From positions 46,193,225-46,257,224 of the forward strand of contig NC_052358.1 in the NCBI RefSeq assembly GCF_009727055.1: DNA of 64,000 bases, given 5' to 3'. The stretch's first letter is position 1, and the number at the start of each line of letters is the position of its first letter. The DNA is from Benincasa hispida. Lineage: Eukaryota > Streptophyta > Magnoliopsida > Cucurbitales > Cucurbitaceae. The translations under genes and the position numbers were made by a program. The notes under the pieces are model-generated. The model was given only the letters and a program-made list of their open reading frames with translations, searched no databases and was not told where the DNA came from. Shown in pieces: positions 50,906-62,361 of this stretch.

Positions 50906-51079
50906 CCTCGAAATTTAAGGCAACAAAATAAACATCTCTTATTTATTTACTGCATCTTTTACAACCTTATTACATTACCCCAGTTTATTTAAAGTTTACA
51001 TTATTTCCTTCTCCGAGTACCCCTTCCCTCAAAACCAGTAGTTCTTCCATGGTTGGTTTTCTCCTGAGCTACTGGCAGG

Positions 51080-51375
51080 GTCATTTGTTGGGCAGTCCTT
51101 ACACTTATGACTGGGTTGCTCACATTTCAAGCACAACCCTTCCCTTCCCTCCTGGTCTCTCCAGTGATTCCTATGGCACCTACAGCAGGGGTAGTCTCTA
51201 GTCACATCAAAGGTTGGGTCTCAGTTACAAAACGCAGAAACTCTGAGCATTGCTTCCTCTTATGCCCCGCCCGCCTATAGATGTAGCACTTATCCGTTCC
51301 TTTCAGGCATTCCCCAGGGTGATATTTTCCACACCTCTCACACAACGGGTTCCATTCTTGACTTGATCCCATCTA
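51080..51375 (-). pseudogene. Second and third zinc-knuckle cassettes after gag
   Basis: Starting at an ATG near 51373, one frame reads PLCERCGKYHPGECLKG and then CYIYRRAGHKRKQC. After a shift of one base near 51205 another frame reads CCRCHRNHW and then CLKCEQPSHKCKDC. The last is a complete C-x2-C-x4-H-x4-C knuckle. In the first, a tyrosine replaces one cysteine. Both repeat the cassette layout of 51496-51699, a CxxC..H..C module followed by a CCHC knuckle. Such knuckles bind retroelement RNA in the nucleocapsid. Stops and a frame change make these remnants. Confidence 0.65.
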
Positions 51376-51495
51376 GCTATCAAGCATTTCATTAAACAAC
51401 ACGCTTTGTTAACATGTATTTATTAATCATAATAACATATTTACAAAGAGTAATTTCTATACAATATCTATAACAGAAAAATAATACATATCTAT

Positions 51496-51699
51496 CTACT
51501 CTACGGGGGCTTTTCCCTTACCTGAGTCCTCCTTTCCTAACTGGGGGCAGTTACGCTTGTAGTGACCAACTTCTCCACAGCTATAGCATACATTCGTCCC
51601 TCCGTAGCAGCGCCCGAAGTGATATCTTTTACAACTTGAACACCACGGCCTTCGAGTGCTGGCTATAGATTCGTTGGGTTTGTATGCTTCTTCTAGCAT
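51496..51699 (-). pseudogene. Gypsy nucleocapsid part with intact zinc knuckle
   Basis: The 67-residue frame carries WCSSCKRYHFGRCYGG and then CYSCGEVGHYKRNC, a complete C-x2-C-x4-H-x4-C knuckle, and ends in a lysine-rich tail. It follows the gag core but in a different frame, so a frameshift near 51890-51700 separates it from the capsid part. It would bind the element's RNA in the particle. Confidence 0.8.
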
Positions 51700-51893
51700 A
51701 AGTTCTTTTGTTACCTTCTATTTTCCGGAGTTGGTCTTATTTATCTTTCTATCCAGGACCCCCAAGGAGTATTTTTGGCTCTTTCCTCGCTCCCCCACAG
51801 GTTCTGTTATTGCTAGCGTTTCTAGACTAGCTTCCACACGTAATGTTGTTTCCACCAATTTTGGAAAGTCCTGCCTATCAGTGCTGGCAGTTA

Positions 51894-52526
51894 CTATGTT
51901 CGTATTTCACCCCGTAGCCCCTCCTCGAATCTCCTACTTCTTTCGGGTTCATCTAGTATTATATTGGTGGCGTATTTGCTAAGCTTAGTGTATTTTTGTT
52001 CATACTCGGCTACTGATAGTGAGCCTTGTACGAGCTTCAGAAATGCATTTCGCTTTGCATCGCGAAACGTTTGAGGATAGAATTGTTCATGGAAGGCTTT
52101 TCCAAATTCCTCCCAGGTGACTTCTTCCCTTCCTCTTCTTCTATCTTCAAATACACGCCACCAATCCTCCGTACTTTTCTGGAGTAGGAAAGTGGCTAGG
52201 GCTACTTTTCTATCTTCAGGGCATCGCATTACCCTGAAACATTTTTCTATCATCACGAACCAAGCTTCCACATCAGTTGGGTTCGTGATTCCCTCAAAAT
52301 TTGAGGCTTCTAAGGCCTTCAACCATTCAATACTAAATCGTTTTTCGGGGTCTACTGTAACCCATCCTAAGTTTTCGACTAGACACCAAGCAAATCTTCC
52401 CATCATTTGCTCGTCACCTCCAGCCTCCGCTTGTAGATGACTCGATCCGCCCTGGTCTCTTCTTGTTGTCTTTGAGGTAGCATCTGGAGTCCCCACCGGT
52501 TGCTTGCATGGTCTGCCATGTGCCAT
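51894..52526 (-). CDS. Gypsy gag capsid region, open but truncated
   Basis: An uninterrupted 210-residue frame from ATG 52526 carries the Retrotrans_gag domain. Key phrases are FEGITNPTDVEAWFVMIEKC, LLQKSTEDWW, VTWEEFGKAFHEQFYP and LVQGSLSVAEYEQKYTKLSK. It ends in RFEEGLRGEIRT. The start lies about 84 bp inside the PBS, as expected for this group. The protein would form the particle shell. The zinc-knuckle part is in another frame downstream. No pol gene follows; the PPT lies only about 1 kb further on. Confidence 0.85.
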   Translation of the reverse strand: MAHGRPCKQPVGTPDATSKTTRRDQGGSSHLQAEAGGDEQMMGRFAWCLVENLGWVTVDPEKRFSIEWLKALEASNFEGITNPTDVEAWFVMIEKCFRVMRCPEDRKVALATFLLQKSTEDWWRVFEDRRRGREEVTWEEFGKAFHEQFYPQTFRDAKRNAFLKLVQGSLSVAEYEQKYTKLSKYATNIILDEPERSRRFEEGLRGEIRT

Positions 52527-52609
52527 GATTCCTATAATAAATCACATATTTAGACTTACTATGGTATTACTATACTCTTCTCTAATTAACCCTTTTCCCA
52601 AAATCTTAT

Positions 52610-52621
52610 GCTCTGATACCA
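52610..52621 (-). promoter_or_regulatory. Gypsy primer-binding site
   Basis: On the minus strand it reads TGGTATCAGAGC, a perfect 12-base match to the complement of the initiator methionine tRNA 3' end. It lies three bases from the inverted LTR end at 52625. Confidence 0.9.
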
Positions 52622-54439
52622 AGTTGTCACACCCTGCCCTGAGCCCGCACTCCTAAGCCCGAGGTGAGGTATGATATTAACTGTTAATACTTTGACTAAT
52701 CTACTAGTTTCTTTCATTATTTCTGCAGCAGAAAATATTACATGCTTTTATTTGAAACTAGTTTACAAATTCAAATTACAAAAACATGGAAACCCTATCC
52801 CAGTAACCAATCTCATTTATAACTCTTTCTAAACTTGTAGCAGATCTTAACTAACACCGCAACTTGGACCCGTCAGCTACCTGTAAGGTAAACATAGAGA
52901 CAAACCATGAGCTTTTACAAAGCTCAGTGAGTGGTAACATAAATACAAATCTTCCACAAATACAATCACGAGGTTCCCAAGCGAACCTCCAACGAACATG
53001 AAGCTTTCACGAATCCACCTACACACACGGTAGATGTTTTAACATACAATATCATAACTATAATTCCAGCCTATGTACACATAGCTCTTCCACCATGGGC
53101 TTAGAAACTAGATCCGTCGGCCCTCTGACCATCCCATTTCAAGGATTCTCTATCCCACAGGCTCAGGCACTAGACTCCTCGGTCCCCTGACTATCCTTTA
53201 AGGATTCACTCTGGGCTCAGGTTCTAGGTCCTCAGACTCCCTGACTATCCCAACATCATACATATCTCATAGCATAACCTACAGCATATTAATTCACAAT
53301 ATGCTCAAAATAAAAAAGGAAGAAAACCACTCACAGTGAGTGGTTGAGTACTTCCCTCGCAGTTCACCTGGTTTCCCTGGTTCCACCATTGGATCCTATT
53401 TCAGTTTTAAGCTTAGATTACTAATGCTTCCAGGCCTTATCTCAAGACATTTCCTTCTTCAAAAATGTGTGAAAGCGTCTTAGCTATAATACCTTCAAGT
53501 TTCGCCTTCAAATTCTTTGGCGAAAGTTCCGAGTCTCAAATTTATTCCTTCTAGCCCAATTTTCTCTTCACTGGTGAGCACCTCACGGATTTCCTCGGTT
53601 TTGACAGCCTTAGAGTTAGAATTTCATTGAGGAAGCCCTCACACAGAAATTACACTTAATTTAGAAGCTTTTGGTTCAAGAATCACCTGATTTTCACGAG
53701 TGGTTTGGAAGAACTTCTTGTTTGAAGTTGGCCTTTTGGGTTTGTCCGTACAGTTCTACCTCCTCCGCGTCTTTGCTTGTACCTCCGACCCAAATTTTGC
53801 TTTCCCTCCTCTTATTTTTCCTCTCTTTGTGATCTTTAAGTATTAACTTGATGTTCAGGTCGAAGTGGGGCGTCTTCCCCTTTTATAGGCATCCAACAGC
53901 CCTCTTTGTCCGACACCTCCTAGTCCAAATGTTTTCCTTAGCGATTGCCAACTTCCAGCCCTCTCCACCTTTTGCTTGAGGTGTCTTCACCTCACACCAT
54001 CAAAGCAACTTTTGATCAACGCAACTTTGGGTGTCCTTTTTCTACATAGCCAATGCATGGGGCTTGATTTTGCATGTCTTCTCATGCACCCACCTCAATT
54101 CCTTAAGGCTTAAAACTCCTTCCTAGCAAGCCACATGTCTGATGACGTCCTCTATATGAGCTCATCCTTCATATGCGTCAACAAACCCTTGGATGTTCAA
54201 TGCGTAGTATGCCATCAACGCATAGCAACCCTTAACTCCATTTGGTTTTCAACTCACCACCATTGCATCTTCTACAACACAACCCAACTTACTTAGTCAC
54301 CGCAAGCCTTAACCATCGCAAGAGCCAACCACCATACGTCCAACCTAGCTCATCGCATGGCCTATGTCCAATGTATCCAACATATCCATCGTGCAAGCCA
54401 TCGTCAATCTCCAATGCATAGCAAGGTCGCACGACACTA

Positions 54440-54660
54440 ACGCATAAGACGATCGCTCAGCATCAACGGATGGCTCGCTCGGCCGTATCGACGCATAGGT
54501 CGCTCGACATCGACGCTTGGGTCGTTCGCATCACATCGATGCATGGGACGCTTGGCCGTATGGCATCGACGCATCGACACATAGGACGCTCGGCTGCATC
54601 GACGCATAGGATGTTAGGGAAAGACATATGGCTTACTAGAAGACGCATAGGACGCTCGTC
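54440..54660 (-). repeat. Second copy of the CGCATCGACGCATAGG minisatellite
   Basis: Same array as 50140-50420, with fewer units and some different variants, in the inverted 5' LTR. The difference in unit number shows that the two LTRs diverged or exchanged repeats after insertion. Confidence 0.8.
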
Positions 54661-55742
54661 TGGTCCAACGCATCCATCAGGGCTAACGCGACCCTCGCGT
54701 CCGCGCATGCCCTCGCGCCTTCGCCTCCCCTTGCACCCTCGTGCCCTCATATGCCCCTTGCATTGCCTGTCCTTGTGCCATACCAATGCATCACCCTCGA
54801 CTATCTTCCTTCAACCATATGGATGCATGCCACCGCGTCAACGTATGCCACACATTTTTGAAGAAGGAAATGCCTTGAGATAAGGTTTCCCTGGTTCCAC
54901 CGTTAAAACTTTAAGGTATTATAGAGACATTTTCACACATTTTTTAAGAAGGAAATGTCTTGAGATAAGGCCTGGAAGCGTTAGTAATCTAAGATTAAAA
55001 CTGAAATAGGATCCAATGGTGGAACCAGGGAAACTGGTGAACTGCGAGGGAAGTACTCAACCACTCACTGTGAGTGGTTTTCTTCCTTTTTTATTTTGAG
55101 CATATTGTGAATTAATATGCTGTAGGTTATGCTATGAGATATGTATGATGTTGGGATAGTCAGGGGGTCTGAGGACCTAGAACCTGAGCCCAGAGTGAAT
55201 CCTTAAAGGATGGTCAGGGGACCGAGGAGTCTAGTGCCTGAGCCTGTGGGATAGAGAATCCTTGAAATGGGATGGTCAGAGGGCCGACGAATCTAGTTTC
55301 TAAGCCCATGATAGGAAGAGCTATGTGCACATAGGCTGGAATTGTAGTTATGATATTGTATGTTAAAACATCTTCCGTGTGTGTAGGTGGATTCGTGAAA
55401 GCTTCATGTTCGTTGGAGGTTCGCTTGGGAACCTCATGATTGTATTTGTGGAAGATTTGTATTTGTGTTACCACTCACTGGGGTAGCTGACGGGTCCAGG
55501 TTGCGGTGTTAGTTAAGGTCTGCCACAAGTTTAGAAAGAGTTGTAAATGAGATTGGTTACTGGGATAGGGTTTCCATGTTTTTTTAATTTGAATTGTAAA
55601 CTAGTTTCTAATAAAAGCATGTAATATTTTCCGCTGCAGACATAATGAAAGAAACTAGTAAATTAGCCAAAGTATTAACAGTTAATATCATGCCTCACCT
55701 CGGGCTTAGAAGCACGGGCTCGGGGTAGGGTGTGACATTAAG

Positions 55743-56690
55743 ATCAAATTACGTCCACTTACTCATATGCTTTGGTGGGTTATTAGACTTCCACCGACTT
55801 TTTTTATGTTTGAATCACTAAAAAGGACTATAGAGATTAGAGATTAGTATTAATTAACTGGGATTTGTTATTAGAAGAGAAGTGGAATTTAATTAAATGT
55901 TAATCACAGTTTTAATTAGGTTGTTGGGAAGTAGAGTTCAATCTGGGCTTATTTTAATTCAATCCATGTCACAAACCCTACGTAATTAATGCAAACATTG
56001 ATTCCCTTCCAAATAGGAACTCCGACTCTTTTGTGACAAATAATTAAATAAAGTGTATCTATACTAACTTAGATTTAATCAATTTTATACAACGTTTACA
56101 TATTTTTTAGACCAATATCAATTTAATATCCTTAAATTTTAAGAGCTATATCAATTAAAGTCTCAAATTTGATACAACCTCCAAAGCTTAGGATATAAAT
56201 TGATATTTTTCCTATTCTCGTTTACCATTTGCGGCTTACACATTAGAGGCAATAACTTTTTTTTAATAGTTCTAAGAGAACAATAATAATTTTTAGTGCA
56301 TTCATATTCTGATTTATTTCGACATGCTTCACAAAACAGTTTTTTATTATAAAACCTTGTTCATAGGAATCAATAGAGGCAAAAAAGTTATTTGGATTGA
56401 ACTGTTTGTTTTTCTTTTAAAGAATAATAAAAGATGATTTTCAAGTATGAATGTGATACATACCAAACCCAACTTTAATGAGTTATAGTTATTTTATTTG
56501 TTTGATTTTTGGTATTTCTGAATGGTTATAAATCTGAATGCATGTACGATTTTTGGTATGTTTGAAATTTGAATGTTGGTATTTCTGAATGATTAGAAAT
56601 CTGATCTGTTAGAAATTCAAAATTGATTTTTTTTTGTATATCTGAAATTTTCGGTATGTTTGATCTTTGAATGTCACTATTTGACTATTT
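55743..56690. other. Spacer and likely 5' leader of the hAT gene
   Basis: No gene seen. The last part, with repeated GGTATTTCTGAATG and a pyrimidine run ending TTTGTAG before GTGAAATTTG (56695), looks like an intron ahead of the transposase exon. The left terminus of the hAT element was not found here. Confidence 0.45.
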
Positions 56691-58468
56691 GTAGGTGAAA
56701 TTTGAAAATGACTCTATCGAATAATAATGAGATAGAACAAGGTGGTTTAACTCCAACATCTATGAACATGAGCGAATCAACACCAATAAACATTGTTTCT
56801 AGTGGTAATGATCAATCTACGCCTATTACATTAGATACCAATGATAATGAGGATGTGCTAAAAAGTAATAGGTTGACATCAGTAGTATGAAATCATTATA
56901 AAAGACAAAAATTAATGACACCATGAAAGCAATATGTAATTATTGTGGAAAAAAGTTAAAGGGGAATCTAAAAATGGGAAAAAGCATTTACATTACAATT
57001 TCAAAATTTGTTCCTTACAGAGACAAAAAGACATTAGACAATTATGTTTGAGACCCACTAAAACCTATGAAGGAAAAGTAGTCCTAAATCCGACCATCTT
57101 TGATTATGAAGCTTCTAGAAGAGATCTTGCTTGTGCTATAATTTTACATGATTATCCAATAAACATGGTTGAACACAAAGGGTTTATAAAGTTTTTGAGT
57201 GGTGTTCAACCATTGTTTAAGATGATTTCAAGAACCACGATGAGGAGAGTATAATAAAAATTTATGAAGAAAAGAGAATTAAAACAATGAAGTTTTTGGA
57301 AAACAATAGAAGTAGGGTTGCTCTTACTATGGGCATGTGGACTGCATCTAGCCAGAAGAAAGGATACATGGCAATGATCGCACATTTTATTGACTATTCT
57401 TGGGTCCTGCAAAGCAGACTCTTAAGGTAATTTAAATCTTTTATGTTGTTATGTATTTTTTTTTTGTGTTCATTTGGTAGTTTTTATTTTAACATATTAT
57501 TACATAATACTACTATACTAGGTTTGTACACGTGCCACATCCACATACTGGACAGTTACTGTCTGAAGCATTAGTGGAGTGTATTTTTTATTGGAACATA
57601 GATCGTAAATTATCATCTTTAACATTAGATTATTGTTCAACAAATGATGTGATGGTTGACATTTTATTAAGGAAGTTAGATTTAGGGACACTGTGGTTGC
57701 ATGGAAGTTTGTTCCATATTCGTTGTTGTGCACATATTTTGAATTTGATAGCGAAAGATGGTTTCGCTGTAATTTAGGATGGTATAGAGAAGATTAGAGG
57801 TACTGTTCATTTATGGACTCTTTCTACAAAAAGGAAGGAAAATTTTGAAGAAGGAGCTTGTTAATTACAAATTCCATGCACTAAAAAACTATGTCTTTAT
57901 TGTGTTACAAGATGGAATTCAACATTTGTGATGCTCAAAACTGCTTTGGAATACAAGGATGTTTTTCCTCGTCTAAAACAACTTGAACCACTATACACTT
58001 ATCTTCCTTCAGATACTTATTGGAATTTTGCAAAAGAAATGATAGATTAGAACCATTTTACTTGATGTCTGAGTTGTTTTCTGGGTCAAGTTATCCAGCC
58101 TCTAATGTCTTTCTGAATAAGTTTGTGAAATTAGGTTAGAAATTTCTAAGTGGCTTAACTCTGATGTTGAGGAGGTACAAGTAATGACATCAAGAATGAT
58201 TGCTAAGTTTGAAAAATAATGGAGTGTGATTCATGGTGTATTGGCAATAGCTACAGTATTAGATCCTAGGTTTAAGATGAGATTGATCCAGTTTTATTTT
58301 CCTCAAATCTATGGATCTCATCATACTGTTGAAATTAAACATGTTAGAGACTTGTGTTGTGATTTGATGAAGTTTTATAGTTAAAATTCAAGAACAATAG
58401 AAGAACCTCAACGTTCTATATCTACAATTAGTACTTCTTCAACTTCAAGGTGAGATTGAAGTAGCAGT

Positions 58469-58572
58469 TCAATTGCTCTTGTTAATAGGAAAGATCGATA
58501 TCTAAAGTCTGAAGAGTTTGTTAATAATGTTGAGAATGATATTGATAATGTCAAATCAGAGTTGGATCATTA
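58469..58572 (+). repeat. Left copy of a 104-bp duplication flanking a Gypsy insertion
   Basis: Aligned without gaps to 61308-61411, 96 of 104 bases agree. Most differences are transitions. It encodes part of the hAT transposase (NRKDRYL, EFVNNVEND). Confidence 0.9.
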
Positions 58573-59030
58573 AGCGAAAAAGAGAACTAGAATTTGAGTC
58601 AGAGAACGGGTATTTCTTCAACTGTCCCCATGGAAAGGAATTCTCCGGTTTGGGAGAAAAGGGAAGTTAAGGCAACGTTACATTGGACCATATGAAATTG
58701 TGGAATGGGCTAGTCCAGCAGCTTATAGATTGCAGTTGCCAATGGAGCTAACTCGTATTCACGACATATTTTATGTGCCAATGCTAAGGAAATACGTGCC
58801 TGATCCCATGCACATGCTAGCAACACAACTGGTACAGCTTAGACAAGATTTATCTTACGAGAAGGAGAGGCCATTGAGATCTTGGATAGGAAAGACCAGG
58901 TACTCAGAAATAAGACGATTCCTTTGATGAAGGTGCTATGGCATAATCATGGAATTGAGGAAGCTACCTGGGAACCTGAAGAGCAAATGAGGAAGAGATA
59001 TCCTCAACTTTTCAAATGACATATCAGGTA
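58573..59030 (+). pseudogene. Gypsy integrase C-terminal tail
   Basis: This is the last part of a Ty3/Gypsy polyprotein. It shows RRYIGPYEIVEWASPAAYRL, then THDIFYV-type text (TRIHDIFYVPMLRKYVPDP) at 58700-58927, and WEPEEQMRKRYPQLF close to the polypurine tract in another frame. In intact elements this region follows the integrase core and guides integration. A frameshift near 58930 and the missing upstream part make it non-functional. Confidence 0.8.
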
Positions 59031-59679
59031 AATTTCGAGGACGAAATTTCTTTTAAGGAGGGGATGATTGTAAACCCCGAACTCTAGGTTCCTAGATAAG
59101 CATGTTTAGCCAAAGGAATGTTATATTATATATTTTCTTTCTTATTTTTATTAAAGTAGTAATTCATGGTTATTTATAGTAAATATGATGCAAGGGAAGG
59201 AAAAACATACTAGGTGGGGGTAACGTGGCGGTTAATCCTTGAACTTGGGAGGCGGTGGGAAGTGTTTTTGGAAGAAGAACTTCAAAAGCTTGGTTTCGGC
59301 AGTTGACATGAAAAATTTTAGTGAATTCAATGCCATTCGAAGACTGAGAGAATCTAGGTTGCGAGATTGTCTTGACGGAGGAAGATTTCAGGAGGAGAAG
59401 AACAAGGAGTGAAGAAAATAAAGAGAAGGCAGAATCTCGGATTTAAGTAGGGCCGAGGTGAAGATTAGAAGTTCCAGGCTAAAATATAAGGAATTCTAGC
59501 TGAAATTTTAAGGTAAGGAATATAACTCAATTCTAAACAAGTTTGTAGAAGAAAGTTTCTTGAAAAGAGCTCTGGATTTTGAGTTATGAATTTTTGAATT
59601 TATAATAGGGAATTGGTGCATAAGCAGACAGCTGCTTGTGAAGAACAAGCAAGCAGTTCATCGTGGAGAATTATAGCGA

Positions 59680-60000
59680 GATGTGGGCATGAGGATCTCA
59701 CTTATAAAGGAAATCTCACTGATTTTGTAAGGAGGATCTCGCTTTAGGGGGAAATCTCGCTAGGAATGGGGCTGAGTATCGCTGGTAAGGTGAGTATCGC
59801 TAAGATAAAAATTTGACAAGAAAAACTTGATCTCGTTCTAAAGGATCTCATTGATCTCGCTCTAAGGGATCTCACTGATCTCGCTCTAGGGGATCTCGTT
59901 CATCTCACTCTAAGGGATCTCGCTGATCTCGCTCTAGGGGATCTTGTTGATCTTGCCCATGAGGATCTTGCTCATGAGGATCTCTCTTGTAAGGCTGTCT
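59680..60000. repeat. GATCTCGCT minisatellite in Gypsy LTR
   Basis: Units such as GATCTCGCTCTAGGGGATCT repeat about twelve times with small variations between 59690 and 59990. The array is in the first third of the 3' LTR. Confidence 0.85.
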
Positions 60001-60429
60001 TTGTTAATGGAAGTTCCTTTAATAAATGAATTATTTGAGGTATTTTACTAGGAATTCTAAGTAGTTTAATCGGGAATTATATCTTTTCAGGGCAAGAAGA
60101 GCTAGGGGAAGCGTATAAACCATTAAGAGCCTGACGAATTGTGAGTGACTATGTAAACTTAAGGTTTCCAATACTCATGCATATATGATCAAGTAAAGCA
60201 CAGTGACATTAATGATGAATTTATACTTCCTCAAGCAACAAATGGTTGGAGAATAACTTAACGCATGTTCTGGCTTGTATGTGTGTAACACAGGCCAAGA
60301 TATATCGTGTAACCATTACAAAAGCTATGTTTCTGATTTTGATATATGCTTCCTAGGGGAAAAGCTATGAGAGAATGAGTTCGTGTGTAAATACTAGGCA
60401 ATGGAACTTAATTTGATGTTACAAAATAC

Positions 60430-60610
60430 ACATTTGATACCGAAAAACATTTGAGAAGGTACCTGGCCAATTTGATATCGAATGACATTTTAGAAGGTAT
60501 CTGGCCAATTTGATACCAAAGGACATTAGAGAAGGTATCTGACCAATTTGATACCAAAGGACATATGAGAAGGTATCATAGTAGCTCGATACTGAAGGAA
60601 AATTTTGAAA
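60430..60610. repeat. Repeats of a GAGAAGGTATCTGG unit in Gypsy LTR
   Basis: Units of about 40 bp, each with CAATTTGATACC and GAGAAGGTATC, occur four to five times. A matching array lies in the Gypsy LTR at 43020-43200, which links the two LTR families. Confidence 0.75.
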
Positions 60611-61307
60611 AGGTATCTGAGCAGAAGTACCTAAAATATGATGGTACTGAGTATGGCCACGTTCACGTAGGCAATTATGAATGAGAGACCGAAGTATGGG
60701 TCTCTTGGCTGGTAATAAACATTTGGGAGCTCGAGCGTTTAGGCTCGTTCTCAACTAGGGAATAATAATGTTTAATGATGTCTGAGAATGGTTAAAAGCT
60801 ACATCTAAAGACAATTGCTTGAGTTTACTCATTGGTATATATACATGTTTATAGTGACATTATGCTTGTTGCTTTATGATTCTATAAGTCATTCACTAGG
60901 CTATTAGCTCACAGAATTTCTGTGTTTTTCCTTTTCAAGTAGCGGTCAGTTTGCTCAAGGTTGATCCTACTGCTGCTTGCCACCGAACGACTCGGCTTAT
61001 TAAAAGACTTAGGTTGATGATCTGTTTATGTACACATGTTTTGAGAGGGACTAGGGCTTCTATAGGAATGTTTGGGCCACCTGTGAATATGTTTCTATAA
61101 ATGTAATGTCTTGGCTGTATGCATGTATTTATGGAATCTTTGTAGAACCTTAAGAGAGGTTTGTTGTTTACGTATATTACTAATATTTCAAACAGGTTAG
61201 TATTTAGATTAGAAGGCTTGTGTGGTGAGTGCTGGCACTAGGGCTAGTAACTACCATGGTCATATCCTCTTCGAGAATAAAAGGGTAATCTAAGAGGGGG
61301 TGTGACA

Positions 61308-61411
61308 TCAACTGCTCTTGTTAATAGGAAAGATCGATATCTCAAGTTTAAAGAGTTTGTTAATAATGTTGAAAATGATGTTGATAATGTCAAATTAGAG
61401 TTGAATCATTA
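61308..61411 (+). repeat. Right copy of the 104-bp duplication
   Basis: It starts directly after the Gypsy LTR end. It carries the hAT reading frame onward into the C-terminal domain, so it is the copy still joined to the rest of the gene. Confidence 0.9.
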
Positions 61412-62289
61412 TTTGGATGAGTCTCTTCTACCGCGGTCGGATGACTTTAACATTTTGCAATGGTGGAAGTTGAATGGAGTGAAGTAATTTTATATCAAAT
61501 TGCAAAAGATATTCTAGTCGTTCTCGTCACTATTATTGCTTCTGAATCTGCATTTAGTATTGGTGGTAGACATGTAGGTCCACATCATTCTCAAATTCAT
61601 GAAAATTTATTGGAAGCTTTGATGTGTACTCAAGATTGGTTATGGGCGGAAAGTATGAATTGGTACTATTGTTTAATTTATTTAATAAACTTTTATTATT
61701 TACAATTTGAGATCTAATTTTCCTTTTATATGTCTTAAATAGATAAGCATACTCCTATAGATGCTAAAGTTTTGGAAAATGTTCTTGAGGATCGAGATCC
61801 AGATGATGTAAGTTATAAGTTAGTGTATTATTATTATTATTAATAATTTAATATTGATTTATATTAATATGTACAATATTCATGTTATTTTTCAGGAATC
61901 ATCTCTTACAAAGTTGGATAGAATTCATTGACGGCGGCTTGGTTTGGTTACGTTATTGTCACGTTATTATGTTGTGTTATGTCTAAACAAATATGTTGTT
62001 GTTGTCATGTTGTAACTTTTCTTAAAACAATTACTGATAAATGTTTTTATTATTTAAATTTAAGTAGAATTTTAATGAGAATTATTAATGGATTATGAAT
62101 GGATGTTTTAATTACTTGAGTTTATGTTGAATTTTAATGAGAATAATTGATGGATTATGAAATTTGAAATGTTTTTAATAGAAAATTTGATAATTTTCTA
62201 CTGAAATTTGCACTAAGAAATGTTTTGTTTCAATTAGAATTGCACTAGAAAAGTCCATATTTGATTAAAAAAAAAAAAAAGAACAAAGG

Positions 62290-62357
62290 CAAGGAATTTT
62301 TCCCTATGGGGACGGGGAATGGTATAGGGGCTTCCCCGTCCCCGTGGACATGTCTAG
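62290..62357 (+). repeat. Putative right terminus of the hAT element
   Basis: The sequence is rich in GGGGACGGGGAAT and its complement CTTCCCCGTCCCCG, and it ends in GGACATGTCTAG. GC-rich palindromes of this type are found at the ends of some plant hAT elements. The matching left terminus was not found, so the call rests on style and position only. Confidence 0.5.
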
Positions 62358-62361
62358 GTGC

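Larger units (their letters stand above)
49189..55737. mobile_element. Gypsy element, gag-only, with internally inverted interior
   Basis: The outer left edge is an LTR start in plus orientation (TGTGAAACCC, 49189). The outer right edge is the matching LTR end in plus orientation (GGGTGTGACA, 55737). TTAAG flanks both sides (49184-49188 and 55738-55742), so the whole block entered as one insertion. Inside, everything points the other way: an LTR start at 50878, the PPT, gag, the PBS and an LTR end at 52625. The left plus-strand LTR piece covers about 49189-49750 and the right piece about 54852-55737. The rest of the two LTRs (about 49750-50878 and 52625-54855) is in minus orientation. No protease, reverse transcriptase or integrase is present, so it depended on another element for movement. 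Confidence 0.85.
58573..61307 (+). mobile_element. 5'-truncated Gypsy fragment with complete 3' LTR
   Basis: The fragment begins inside pol and runs through the polypurine tract (TTTTAAGGAGGGGATG, 59051-59066) and a whole 3' LTR (59069-61307, TGTAAACCCC to GGGTGTGACA). The 5' LTR, gag and most of pol are absent. The hAT gene continues on the right after a 104-bp repeat of the sequence left of the insertion. Confidence 0.85.
56702..61930 (+). pseudogene. hAT transposase (RICESLEEPER-like), split and disabled
   Basis: ATG 56702 begins a Ser/Thr/Asn-rich leader. The BED zinc finger spans about 56880-57030, with CNYCGKK in one frame and KHLHYNFKIC in another. Next come the hAT segment VLNPTIFDYEASRRDLACAI (to 57254), a stretch with WASGQKKGYMA-like sequence, a probable intron (about 57427-57525), and FHIRCCAHILNLIAKDG (57532-57777). 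Weak core pieces continue to 58572. A Gypsy fragment (58573-61307) interrupts it. After it come YLDESLLPRSDDFNILQWWK and the dimerisation domain ALMCTQDWLW (61302-61717). Several stops and shifts occur, and the conserved SESAFSIGGR motif survives. Domesticated relatives act in plant development, but this copy is broken. Confidence 0.85.

Noticed and set aside
49189..55737. Simple nested insertion of a minus-strand Gypsy into a plus-strand solo LTR
   Set aside because: The inner LTRs are both incomplete at the junctions and no inner target duplication is visible, while the outer TTAAG pair is perfect. Internal inversion or template switching fits better.
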